64,000 nucleotides of DNA from UBA6623 sp965217195 (GTDB lineage Bacteria; Acidobacteriota; Terriglobia; Bryobacterales; UBA6623). The translations under genes were made by a program, and so were the position numbers. The stretch covers positions 1,240,001 through 1,304,000 of the forward strand of contig CBDCHL010000005.1 of NCBI GenBank assembly GCA_965217195.1. Reading direction: 5' to 3'. Shown here piece by piece: positions 8,013 through 16,129 of the stretch (position 1 is its first letter; the number at the start of each line of letters is the position of its first letter). The notes beneath the pieces are model-generated. The model worked only from the letters and a program-made list of their open reading frames with translations, was not told the DNA's origin and made no database searches.

Positions 8013-9367
8013 TCCCGGGGCTTGATGTGAACGGTGGGCTGGCTAAGTTAGTTAGTTTGAGTTGGGGTGAAGAGAAATCCGGACCGTCAGGCTGGATAGA
8101 ATTTGGGCCAGGTCGAACCATTAAGTGGGGGCCCAATCTTAGTGACGATGTTCGATCTTTTGCTTTCAGCTTTCCGGCGCTGAAGACCAGCGTGTCGGGG
8201 TGATATTCCTTCCAGTCAAACCAGAAGTCTTTGAGGATGTTGATTCTTTGAAGCTGCTTGCCTTTCGACGGGCCGCTGACGGCGCGCCCGGAAAAATCCC
8301 ATTCGCTGCCGGTTAGCGAATCGACGAGCGTCAAGACTTCGGCGTCGGGTTTCTGGAAAAGCTCAAGGATTTCGCCGTCCAATCGACGGTCGAAGCAGCG
8401 GACCGACTTGCCATCCTCGGCAGCGACGAAAAGGAGCCGCGCCGAGCCCACCGCGTCGATCACCGGGTTTTGCTCGACCAATTCGGCCAGCGGGTAAGCC
8501 TTGGCGATGCCCTCGATTTCGACGCCGACAATCAGCTCCCTTGCTTCGAATGCACTCGACTCGTCGAATCCCCGAACGGCGAACATTCGCTCCGCCGCTG
8601 TCGCATCCCAGTCTTCTTTGGTCGATTTCGTATTCGACGCGGCAACCAACACTTGGCCGTCGCGGTGCTCGGCTTTCCAGATGCCCCAGTTGACCTCGCC
8701 GCTGGGAATGAGTTCCAGCTGCTTGCCTTTAAGCGGCCCGAGGATCGCCTTGCCGGAAACCTGCTGCCACCAACTGCCCGTCTCGACGTCGCGCATGAGG
8801 AAGTTTTGATTGTTCAACCCCACCATGCGAAAGTGCAGAACTCTGCCGTCGACCTCCGACTTCCACACCAGACCGGTGTGACAGAGCGTTCAATAGGTGA
8901 CGACGTAGGGCAGCCCTTCGATCTCGTCCCTGACAATGTGATGATAGGCGACGATTCGAATCGGATAGGCTCGCGCCTGTCCGCCGATCTGGATTCCCAT
9001 CACCATTGTGGCGTCTTCCAGGTCGGCTTCCTCGGCGGCGGCGTAGCTCCGCTCGGCCATCCGCTGAAAAACAAGCTCGGCAAACCGTCGTCCGCGAAAG
9101 CCAAGCGGCTCCGATCAATAAAAGCGACGCCATGACGGTCACGGCTCGACGTGAAAGCGAGGGCGAGCTAATCCAATTCAGATAGGCCAAATACGCTCCC
9201 GCGGCCGCCGGCACGACCATTAACGGTCCGCTCCAATTCAGCAAGGCATAGGCGATTTCCAGAGCCGGGGCGGACTGCCGGATGAAAGGAAAAATGAGAA
9301 ATTGCGGTACGAGGGCTATTACCAGGGCAACCAGCACGAGCGAGGCGAAATAGCGTCCGTGGTGCAT
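7996..9367 (-). CDS. DUF3179 protein with in-frame TGA at CxxC cysteine (candidate selenoprotein) and one frameshift
   Basis: Read from the ATG at 9367, the protein begins with about three hydrophobic segments, then needs a one-base skip near 9085 to continue into AELVFQRMAERSY and the DUF3179 core. In that core the frame runs LPYVVTY, TGA (8890-8892), TLCHTGLVWKSEVDG. The family reads YC-x-x-C here, so TGA replaces the first Cys, giving UxxC if decoded as selenocysteine. A hairpin follows. The frame stays open for about 290 codons after the TGA, with a second DUF3179-like half. About 60 low-complexity residues at the C-terminus lie beyond the family end and overlap the ABC-F gene. Alternatives: a decaying pseudogene or sequence errors. 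Function of DUF3179 is unknown. Confidence 0.65.
8864..8892 (-). promoter_or_regulatory. TGA codon plus hairpin resembling a bacterial SECIS element
   Basis: On the minus strand the TGA at 8892-8890 is followed by 9 bases, then a perfect 6-bp stem CACACC/GGTGTG (8880-8875 and 8869-8864), extendable by a U-G pair, closing a five-base loop GGTCT (8874-8870). The loop starts 15 bases after the TGA, at the short end of the range known for bacterial SECIS elements. GGUCU is also the apical loop of the E. coli fdhF element that binds SelB. The bulged U of fdhF is not evident. The hairpin also encodes the conserved HTGLV residues, so it could be coincidental. Confidence 0.45.
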
Positions 9368-9458
9368 CGGTTTACACGGGGAGCGACGCGATTCCAGAAC
9401 ATAGCACAAGCCGAGATTTTTCCCAGGTCGGTGAAAAAGCTGACCGGCACCCGTGGTG

Positions 9459-9818
9459 AACGGCAAGAGCGCGGGCGGGGATGTGAGCGATGCTCTGCGC
9501 GATGCCGGCGTGGAGGTGATCTACACCGGGCTGCGTCAAACGCCCGAGCAGATCGTTTCCGCCGCTCTCGAGGAAGACGTCGAGTTTATCGGGCTGTCGA
9601 TCCTTTCCGGCGCGCACACCGTGATTATTCCGCGCGTGATGGTGTTGCTTGGGGAAAAGGGCATGGACGACGTTCGAGTTGTCTTAGGCGACATTATTCC
9701 CGACGCCGATATCGAATCCATGAAAGAGCAGGGCGTAGCGGCGGTTTTTCCGCCCGGCACGTCGCTCGCATCCATTGCAAACTTTCTGCGTGAGAATGGT
9801 CCGCCGCGAGCCACGTAG
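9459..9818 (+). pseudogene. Truncated duplicate of B12-binding-domain gene
   Basis: From about 9494 the DNA is almost identical to 15784-16105, the intact cobalamin-binding protein gene. This copy lacks the first 35 or so codons, including the DxHxxG motif that supplies the cobalt-binding His, so it cannot bind cobalamin the normal way. The bases just before the junction (9459-9493) instead resemble 7685-7720 inside the ABC-F gene, suggesting a patchwork junction. It differs from the intact copy by scattered substitutions (for example GDIIPD for GGIIPD). Confidence 0.8.
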
Positions 9819-9843
9819 GACAGAGCCAAAGGAGGACTTTCTC

Positions 9844-10128
9844 GTGAATCGGATTCTGCTTTTCTCACTTTTCTCTGTGGCCGCGGTCTTTGCAACCACA
9901 CCCGCCTCTGCGCAGTGGACCGCGGCGAAAGACGCCCTGGTTGCGATGGGACACCGCCTAAACGATGCGATGTGGCCGTGGGTTGGGAACGCACCAGGCT
10001 ACCAAACAGTGTCGGTGACCGCAGCTGTTCGCAATCGTTTGCCTGACTACAGCTCCGATCCGGCCGTTACTGTTTCCCAGATGCTCGATTTCGAGGCGAT
10101 GGGATTCACTTACGCTGATCCCGTCTAG
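9844..10128 (+). pseudogene. Truncated duplicate of exported VOC-protein gene, chimeric ORF
   Basis: A GTG at 9844 preceded by AAAGGAGG opens a 94-codon frame. The first 45 codons (signal peptide ending ASAQ, then TAAKDA-VAMGH) correspond to the start of the VOC gene at 16130; homology stops abruptly after MGHRLND, before any metal-binding domain. The remaining residues are unrelated to anything recognised. The ribosome-binding site and signal peptide are intact, so a short secreted peptide could still be made, but as a VOC enzyme it is dead. Confidence 0.7.
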
Positions 10129-10171
10129 GATCAATTGCCGGCAAGTTGGAGCGCATTGCCCAAGCGGGCCG

Positions 10172-10573
10172 TCAACGTGCCGCGGGCTCGGCAGCAGAAT
10201 TGCGTCTTCGTAACCACCCGTCGACGGAAAAACCACCTCCACCGTTGGCCGACAGATAGAGGAAGACAAACGAGTAAAGAGCCGCCAACTCCCCGCCGTT
10301 TTGGATCGGCCAGAAGCCTCCGACGGCGTGCACTGTGAAATAGGCTACCGCGAGCATTCCGGACAGTACGAAGGCGACCGGCCGCGTCGCCAATCCCAGA
10401 ATGAGCGCCAACCCCCCGAAGAACTCGAGCACGCCCGCGAGTCCTCCCATTGACGCGAACGGAGCCGCATCACGTCCCAGCAGGCCGAAGAGCTTCTGCA
10501 GTCCATGTTGCAACAAAAGAAACCCTGCGATGACACGTAGCAGGTTGAGCGACAGTGCGTGAAATCTTGTCAT
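10172..10573 (-). CDS. DoxX family membrane protein
   Basis: A 133-residue protein with four hydrophobic segments. The first contains LRVIAGFLLLQHGLQKLFG, the DoxX signature, and GGLALILGLATRPVAF follows. The ATG at 10573 has a strong GGAGG seven bases upstream; a longer open frame to 10639 lacks such support. DoxX-like proteins are inner-membrane proteins of uncertain function, linked in some bacteria to thiosulfate oxidation or redox stress. It lies head-to-head with the dioxygenase gene. Confidence 0.88.
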   Translation of the reverse strand: MTRFHALSLNLLRVIAGFLLLQHGLQKLFGLLGRDAAPFASMGGLAGVLEFFGGLALILGLATRPVAFVLSGMLAVAYFTVHAVGGFWPIQNGGELAALYSFVFLYLSANGGGGFSVDGWLRRRNSAAEPAAR

Positions 10574-10723
10574 TAGGACCTCCGTGGGAATTGGGCGACC
10601 AGACCGTGAATTGTACGGTATCGAGGCCGGTTGTTGCACCCCGCAGCCGACGCTTCCGATATAATCGCCGTTCCGATCGCACCCGGGGGCCCGTCCTTGC
10701 TTGCCGGGAGCCGGACCGATGAA

Positions 10724-11593
10724 ATGGAAACCGCACTCCGCAATCTGCTGACCGACGGATTTTGCGTAATAGAAAACGCGCTTGATCCGCCGCTGTTAGA
10801 AAGCGTGCAACGGACTTCCGCCGAGGTACTCGAGCGCGTCTCGGCCGAACACCGCGCTCAAAATCGCTCTCAGGGCAGTCTGGTCAACACGGCGGACTAT
10901 CCCGACTACGCCACCCTGATCGGGAATCCTAGAGCTCGAGCGGCCTTCTCCGAGCTCGAGTTCGCCGATCCGAGATTCAGTTCGGGTTATCTGATCAGCA
11001 AACCGCCGGGCGGCCCGCCGCTGTTTTGGCATCAAGACTGGTGGGGCTGGGACGACCCCATCTCCTACCGGGACGTAATCGCGCAGGTGTTCTTGATGTA
11101 TTACTTGACCGACACTTCCCCGAGAAACGGTTGCCTCCGCGTCGTTCCCGGAAGCCATCGCCGCCGGCATCCGCTCCACGACGCCGACCAAGCACATGAT
11201 GATGCGCTGTCGCGCGTCGCCGACCCCAGCGACCCGCTCTACGGCGCGTTGGCGGAAGAGAAGGCGGTCTCGGTGCGAGCGGGGGACGTGGTCATCGGCG
11301 ACGCCCGCCTATTGCACTCCGCGTACGCGAATCAATCCTCCGAGCACCGCAGTTTGATCACGCTGTGGTACCATCCCGATTTCCGCTCGCTGCCGGCGGG
11401 AATGCGCGCCCGGATTCACGAGATCTATGAACGCCGAGGGGTCGACACGGATGCGGCCGCGGCCGATTCATTGAAGCTGGACGATTGGCCGAGAGAGGCG
11501 AAAGGGATGATTGCCGATTTGCTGCCGCCGCCGGTGCCGGGGGTTGAACCGCACGCTTGGAATCGAAAGCCGAATTGGGATCTCACGAGGTGA
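10724..11593 (+). CDS. Phytanoyl-CoA dioxygenase (PhyH) family oxygenase
   Basis: The fold is an Fe(II)/2-oxoglutarate-dependent oxygenase. The HxD half of the iron triad is in FWHQDWWGW, the distal His in LLHSAYANQ, and the 2-oxoglutarate Arg probably in the HRSLITLWY segment just after. A motif NGCLRVVPGSHRRRH is typical of the PhyH group. I chose the ATG at 10724 (289 residues), preceded by GGGAG, over an upstream start at 10631 that would overlap the DoxX promoter. PhyH relatives hydroxylate lipids or small metabolites; the substrate here is not evident. Confidence 0.87.
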   Translation: METALRNLLTDGFCVIENALDPPLLESVQRTSAEVLERVSAEHRAQNRSQGSLVNTADYPDYATLIGNPRARAAFSELEFADPRFSSGYLISKPPGGPPLFWHQDWWGWDDPISYRDVIAQVFLMYYLTDTSPRNGCLRVVPGSHRRRHPLHDADQAHDDALSRVADPSDPLYGALAEEKAVSVRAGDVVIGDARLLHSAYANQSSEHRSLITLWYHPDFRSLPAGMRARIHEIYERRGVDTDAAAADSLKLDDWPREAKGMIADLLPPPVPGVEPHAWNRKPNWDLTR

Positions 11594-11666
11594 GGGCACG
11601 TGCGCGCGGACAATTCCGTGGTCCCGGCTCAGCGAGCTCGCCTGGGTTGCGCCCCAAAGGCTATGG

Positions 11667-12080
11667 TTATGGTCTGGGGGACAGCCTCGGACGCGCAAGA
11701 GTCATCGCTACTTGACCGTAGGCGCAAGCGGCTGGGTAGTCGCCATCAAGTGCGTCATGCTCGACGTCGATTCCTTGTCCTAATTTGCTGGTCCATTTCC
11801 CGGAACGTAATTGGCGCGCGGCGTGGGTCGGTCGGCTGGATGGGTCGACATAGATAGCGATTTTCTCTACGGCGGGCTCCAGGGCGTCACTATCGCATGG
11901 TTCGTAACCCAGTGTTCCATACGCTTGGACGAAGGCTTCCAGATTTTCTCGGCGCGGAACGCCTTCTGGCCATGCATACAAGCCCATCAAATCGGGCCAC
12001 CACCAGCGATCGGTTTCGCCGGCCGCCCAGGCTAAACAGTTGTATTCGGGAGTGGCGGGACTGGTCTCGACGAAGCCCAC
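11667..12080 (-). CDS. DUF7689-type small protein
   Basis: A 137-residue soluble protein with the hallmarks of the family now called DUF7689: YNCLAWAAGETDRWWWPD near the start, then YWP-like WPEGVPRRENLEAFV, LGYEPCDS, EKIAIYVD, PTHAARQL--GKWTSKLG and a final IEHD-like VEHDALDG. The Cys-Ala and His residues could suggest an NlpC-like hydrolase fold, but that is speculation; no function is established. It starts at a GTG 8 bp after the stop of the small gene at 12089-12415, so the two are probably one operon. Confidence 0.75.
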   Translation of the reverse strand: MGFVETSPATPEYNCLAWAAGETDRWWWPDLMGLYAWPEGVPRRENLEAFVQAYGTLGYEPCDSDALEPAVEKIAIYVDPSSRPTHAARQLRSGKWTSKLGQGIDVEHDALDGDYPAACAYGQVAMTLARPRLSPRP

Positions 12081-12088
12081 AAGTTGAA

Positions 12089-12415
12089 TTAACTTACGTA
12101 GCCCTTACGTCTACCCCAGTCCAACCAAGCTTGCCGCATGGCCGGCATTCTGCCAAGGTCCGATGTCGGCACGGGGTCTTCGCCGGTGATCGCCTTGAGT
12201 GCCCAGAACCAATGGCCCGGCGCTTGCTGGAGTTCGCGAAAAATCAAGGGGAGCGCTTGTTCCCCCATGCCGATGATCTGCTGGTAGGCCGGATGGATGG
12301 ACATCTCGGTTGTGGATGAGGTCATGCGAGTGTCGCGTTTCCAACTTCGGGTAAGCTCGTGGAACCTCGTTTCGACGACAGCGGTGGGTTCAAGCGTGTG
12401 CACTTTTCCGGCCAT
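12089..12415 (-). CDS. Hypothetical protein, partner of DUF7689 gene
   Basis: A 108-residue soluble protein from the ATG at 12415 (an upstream in-frame start at 12466 is possible). The segment HPAYQQIIGMGEQALPLIF, then ELQQAPGHWFWALKAITGED-PVP and a C-terminal WLDWGRRKGY, looks like a short helical repeat protein and is often found beside DUF7689 genes. I do not know a function. Tight spacing (8 bp) and same strand suggest joint expression with the DUF7689 gene. Confidence 0.72.
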   Translation of the reverse strand: MAGKVHTLEPTAVVETRFHELTRSWKRDTRMTSSTTEMSIHPAYQQIIGMGEQALPLIFRELQQAPGHWFWALKAITGEDPVPTSDLGRMPAMRQAWLDWGRRKGYVS

Positions 12416-12527
12416 GAGATTCTCCGCGAAGATGTCGCCGGAGTGCCCGAGCCTACACAAACGCACCAGAGGAGCTTATTGCTGATCAGTATACCGGGCC
12501 TACGGGTGGAGCCTACGGATTTCCGCC

Positions 12528-12594
12528 AATTTGCGGATCATTTTTCGGTTTGACGGCGCGAGGCGTAGAATGTCGATTTAGTCGATTACCACTA
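12528..12594 (+). pseudogene. Remnant of HigB/RelE-type toxin gene 3' end
   Basis: Translating in frames broken by one shift gives LRIIFRFDGARR and then VDLVDYH followed by a stop, which resembles the C-terminus of HigB toxins (RI-FRF ... V-IVDYH). It ends 24 bp before the HigA-like start, the normal HigB-HigA order and spacing. The 5' two thirds of the toxin gene are missing, so no toxin can be made. Confidence 0.6.
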
Positions 12595-12618
12595 GTTGAA
12601 TAAGAGAGGACGAACGCC

Positions 12619-12915
12619 ATGCCCATGACTTTCCCGCCGCATCCCGGCCTCAGCATCAAGCAGCACTGCCTTGAGGCGCTAGGCCTGAGGGTCACCGAGG
12701 CCACGCAGGTGCTGGGCGTCGCCCGCCACACGCTTTCGCGCGTGCTGAACGGCCACGCGGCCATTTCGCCGGAGATGGCCATCCGGTTGGAGAAAGCCGG
12801 ATGCTCTAACGCTGATTTTTAGCTTCGCCTACAGGCGGCTTGCGATCTGGCGCAGGCCCGCGAGCGGCAGAATCAGATCAAGGTCGAGCGTTACAACCCA
12901 CGGCCAGCCGCGTAG
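12619..12915 (+). pseudogene. higA: HigA-family antitoxin gene interrupted by TAG
   Basis: The first 67 codons give a typical HigA helix-turn-helix protein (HPGLSIKQHCLEALGL, TEATQVLGVARHTLSRVLNG, AISPEMAIRLEKAG). At 12820-12822 a TAG stands where the family has a conserved Trp (NADFW), so one base change from TGG. The same frame then continues LRLQAACDLAQARERQNQI and the normal end KVERYNPRP before TAG at 12913. The DNA-binding part could still be made as a 67-residue fragment. The toxin partner upstream is also destroyed, so the module is dead. Confidence 0.8.
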
Positions 12916-13011
12916 GCTTGGCAAATCGGGAGTTGATTAGCCTGCCCTGCAGGCGCATTCGGGCGAATCGAAACCCTAAGGCCGCCTACCCCCCTTGCTA
13001 CAATCCAAGGC

Positions 13012-14073
13012 ATGCCGAAGCCGATGACTTCGCTCGATCGCCGTGCTTTTCTGTTGGCGTCGAGCGCGGGGGCGCTCAGCGCTGCGTCGACGCCGAAGCG
13101 AATCCGGGCCGCGGTGTGGGGCATCGGTCACGGACATGCGCGCGGCAAGGTGCAAACTCTGCGCGGCTTGGCCGTTTATGAGTTGGTCGGCATCTGCGAG
13201 CCCGACCCGAAACAATCCTGGGATCACGAGGTCTATCAAGGCGTTCGCCGACTCAGCGAGCGTGAAATGCTTGACGACGATTCCATCCGCCTGATCGCCG
13301 TCGAGGCCGATGTTCGCAATAACTTGAATTTCGATCACGCCCGCAAGGCCGTCGAGGCGGGGAAGTTCGTCCACCTCGACAAGCCGCCGGGCGACAGCCT
13401 GCCCGCGCTTCGCGACCTGCTTACCACGGCCACAAAGAAGAACCTGGTCGTTCAGATGGGCTACCAGTGGCGCTACCACGCGGCGATGCAAAAGGCGATC
13501 GAGGCGGCGCGCAAAGGTTGGCTGGGCAGTGTGTATATGGTCCGCGCGACCATTGACAAGCCGCTCGGCCGCGACGGGCGCGACTACGACGCGGCCTACT
13601 CGGGCGGGATGATGTTCGACCTGGGCTCGCACATGATCGACCGCATCGTCGACCTACTCGGGAAGCCCAACAACATCACAAGTTGGATTCGCCACGATTC
13701 GAACGTGCCCGACAAACTCGCCGATAATACGCTGGCGGTCTTCGAATACGACAAGGCGCTGGCGGAGATTTATATCGCCGCGCAACGGCCGAACGGTAAC
13801 CGCTATCGCACCTTTCAGATCTCGGGAACCGAGGGCACTGCGACAGTCCGGCCGTTTTTCCCCGGGTTGCGGTTGCATCTCGATTTGGCCTACGCCGCGG
13901 GACCCTACAAAGCCGGGGCGCAGACGATCGACATCGAGAACAATCGATCGGTCCCCTACGAACCCGATTTCGCCATGATGGCCTCGATCATGCATGGCGG
14001 CGAGCCCGACTATTCGGTGGAGCATGATTTGATCACGCAGGAAGCTCTGCTGCGGGCTTGCAAGATGATGTAG
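13012..14073 (+). CDS. Tat-exported Gfo/Idh/MocA family oxidoreductase
   Basis: A 353-residue NAD(P)-dependent sugar-dehydrogenase-type protein. The N-terminus SLDRRAFLLASSAGALSAA is a Tat-like signal. The Rossmann region is degenerate (AVWGIGHGHARGK), followed by GICEPDP. The usual EKP catalytic motif is present as HLDKPPG, keeping the Lys, and GMMFDLGSHMID is the typical C-terminal-domain site. Two ATGs (13012 and 13024) are equally possible. It is 77 bp upstream of a second member of the family, so they are likely co-transcribed. Confidence 0.87.
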   Translation: MPKPMTSLDRRAFLLASSAGALSAASTPKRIRAAVWGIGHGHARGKVQTLRGLAVYELVGICEPDPKQSWDHEVYQGVRRLSEREMLDDDSIRLIAVEADVRNNLNFDHARKAVEAGKFVHLDKPPGDSLPALRDLLTTATKKNLVVQMGYQWRYHAAMQKAIEAARKGWLGSVYMVRATIDKPLGRDGRDYDAAYSGGMMFDLGSHMIDRIVDLLGKPNNITSWIRHDSNVPDKLADNTLAVFEYDKALAEIYIAAQRPNGNRYRTFQISGTEGTATVRPFFPGLRLHLDLAYAAGPYKAGAQTIDIENNRSVPYEPDFAMMASIMHGGEPDYSVEHDLITQEALLRACKMM

Positions 14074-14150
14074 GGACGGCGGGCGGTCCGCATCGGCACT
14101 GACAATGGGCGGGCCGGGAGGCCTGCCCCACTTGCTTGGATTCAAGCTAC

Positions 14151-15323
14151 ATGAATCGACGTATTTTCTTGATGGCGGGAAGCGGGGCGGCGATGGCGCA
14201 GAGCCCGGCCGAGACGCTGCAATTGGGGCTGATCGGAGCCGGCGGACGGGGCCGCCGCGTGATGACGCATTTCGCGGAGAACCCCCGCGTGAAAGCCCGC
14301 GCCGTCTGCGATATCTACGAGCCCAATCTGGAGAAGGGCCTCTCCGAAGCCGGGCCGGGAACCAACGCTTACCGAAACTACAAAAAGTTGCTCGACAACC
14401 CGGAAATCGATATCGTCCTGATCGCAACGCCCGAACACCAACATCACCGCATGCTGCTTGACGCCCTTGCGGCCGGCAAGGACGTCTATCTCGAAAAACC
14501 ACTCTGCCATACGCCCGAAGAAGGCGTCGAGATGATCCGTGCCGAGAAAGAGTCGAAGCAGGTCGTCCAAGTAGGCATGCAGCGCCGCAGCTACAACCTT
14601 TACAAGGAAGCACGCGACCTGCGGAGGGCGGGTAAGTTGGGCACGGTGCGTATGGTACGCACTTATTGGTTGAACAATCGGCTGCATCCGCGCGCTAAAA
14701 AATTCGAGGGAACGATCGACTGGCAGCAATGGCTGGGCCCCGCGCCGAAAGTCGCCAAAGACCCGCTGCGGTTTTTCGATTGGCGCAATTGGTCGGATTA
14801 CGCCGGCGGCATCGTCATCGACCAAGGGGCGCACATCTACGACTCGATCCACATGATCATGGACGCCGGGTATCCCTCGGCCGTAAACGCCTCGGCTTGC
14901 TCGGGACATCGCACGAACGGCGATCTGCCCGAGTCCTGGATCGTGACGGCCGAATACCCCGAAGACTTCATGGCTGTTTTCACTATCAACTACTCGGCGA
15001 TGCAATACGCCATGCGCGCCGATCAGCTCAACGCCTACGACGGGGACGAAGCGCGCATGGACATCGGCCGCGAATTTCTGCGTGTGTTTCCGAAGAGTGC
15101 GCCCGATGAGCCCGTGATCGACAAAGATCAGCCCGGCGGATTTCGCCAGGCCACGATCGATCACGTGAACAATTTCGTTGAATCGGTGTGGAGCCGCAAG
15201 ACTCCGGTTGCTCCGGTCGAAACGGGGTTTCAATCGGCCTTGGTTTTGCAGATGGCGAATATCTCGGTGAAGCAGGGTCGGCGCGTCCGCTGGAACGCGA
15301 AGACGCAGAAGGTGGAAGCGTAG
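14151..15323 (+). CDS. Gfo/Idh/MocA family oxidoreductase with short export signal
   Basis: The ATG at 14151 begins MNRRIFLMAGSGAAMAQ, a short Tat-like signal. A complete Rossmann motif GLIGAGGRGRRV follows, then VCDIYEPN, and the catalytic EKP motif YLEKPLCHTPEEG. The C-terminal domain has WQQWLGPAP and WSDYAGGIVIDQGAHIYD, typical of the glycosyl-hydrolase-109-like branch common in Acidobacteriota and Planctomycetota. 390 residues is the usual length. It differs strongly from its neighbour at 13012, so this is not a recent duplication. Confidence 0.88.
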   Translation: MNRRIFLMAGSGAAMAQSPAETLQLGLIGAGGRGRRVMTHFAENPRVKARAVCDIYEPNLEKGLSEAGPGTNAYRNYKKLLDNPEIDIVLIATPEHQHHRMLLDALAAGKDVYLEKPLCHTPEEGVEMIRAEKESKQVVQVGMQRRSYNLYKEARDLRRAGKLGTVRMVRTYWLNNRLHPRAKKFEGTIDWQQWLGPAPKVAKDPLRFFDWRNWSDYAGGIVIDQGAHIYDSIHMIMDAGYPSAVNASACSGHRTNGDLPESWIVTAEYPEDFMAVFTINYSAMQYAMRADQLNAYDGDEARMDIGREFLRVFPKSAPDEPVIDKDQPGGFRQATIDHVNNFVESVWSRKTPVAPVETGFQSALVLQMANISVKQGRRVRWNAKTQKVEA

Positions 15324-15682
15324 GTCCTATTTCCGCTCGGGGATTGGGTTCGCGCGATGGATCCGTGAGGAAGCGGGAAACGCCGGCAGTTAGAGGCCGG
15401 CTGCTGGGTTAATATTGGCCCTGGGCGCAAGCCCAGGGGCTGACGGCATGTAATAAAATTGGGGCTGCGTGAGCCGCAAGGCGGCGGCAGGAATATAGCC
15501 TAGGGTGGAGCCGGAACGGCGGAACCCTAGGTGACGGCTTGACACAGTCGAACCCTGAAAGGGTGGAAGGAACTACGGCATTAACCGATCCTAACCGCCG
15601 GCATGGGCTTTTTCACGGCCCACAATGCCCCAGGCCCGCGTCAATGGACGCCACCCCGCAACTAATGTTTCGTTAGACCCCC
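15324..15682. repeat. Intergenic region with dispersed repeat pieces
   Basis: No gene is visible. Positions 15471-15510 (GCCGCAAGGCGGCGGCAGG then AATATAGCCTAGGGTGGAG) match the minus strand of 3185-3224. Positions 15418-15440 contain GGGCGCAAGCCCAGGG, a small palindrome whose relative occurs at 17607. A half-copy of the GTGAAAAA element (GGGCTTTTTCACGGCC) lies at 15605-15620. Confidence 0.6.
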
Positions 15683-16105
15683 ATGGCCGAAGCCTCCACC
15701 GGCACCACGCCCATTCGCGTTCTCGTCGCTAAGCCCGGCCTCGACGGGCACGACCGCGGGGCCAAGGTGATTGCGCGCGCCCTGCGCGATGCCGGCATGG
15801 AGGTGATCTACACCGGGCTGCGTCAAACGCCCGAGCAGATCGTCTCCGCCGCTCTCGAGGAAGACGTCGAGTTTATCGGGCTGTCGATCCTTTCCGGCGC
15901 GCACACCGTGATTGTGCCGCGCGTGATGAAGTTGCTTCGCGAAAAGGGCATGGACGACGTCCGGGTCGTGCTGGGCGGCATTATTCCGGACGCCGACATC
16001 GCATCGATGAAAGAGCAAGGCGTGGCGGCTGTTTTTCCTCCCGGCACATCACTCGAATCGATCGCACGATTTCTGCGCGAGAATCGCCCGTCGCGCTCCC
16101 CGTAG
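15683..16105 (+). CDS. Stand-alone cobalamin-binding domain protein (methylmalonyl-CoA mutase small-domain type)
   Basis: A 140-residue protein equal to the B12-binding C-terminal domain of methylmalonyl-CoA mutase. It has the DxHxxG motif in PGLDGHDRGAKVI (His ligates cobalt base-off), the GLSILSGAH segment with the S-x-L loop, and the GG motif VVLGGIIP followed by GVAAVFPPGTS. In mutases split into two subunits this is the small subunit; the catalytic subunit is not in the window. A truncated duplicate lies at 9459-9818. The next gene starts 24 bp downstream. Confidence 0.9.
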   Translation: MAEASTGTTPIRVLVAKPGLDGHDRGAKVIARALRDAGMEVIYTGLRQTPEQIVSAALEEDVEFIGLSILSGAHTVIVPRVMKLLREKGMDDVRVVLGGIIPDADIASMKEQGVAAVFPPGTSLESIARFLRENRPSRSP

Positions 16106-16129
16106 GAAGTGCCCAAGGAGAACATTCAC

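Noticed and set aside
8729..9466. 245-residue minus-strand ORF as an independent protein
   Set aside because: Only its middle (membrane helices from 9367) is meaningful; after ~9085 it is an Arg-rich wrong frame of the DUF3179 gene.
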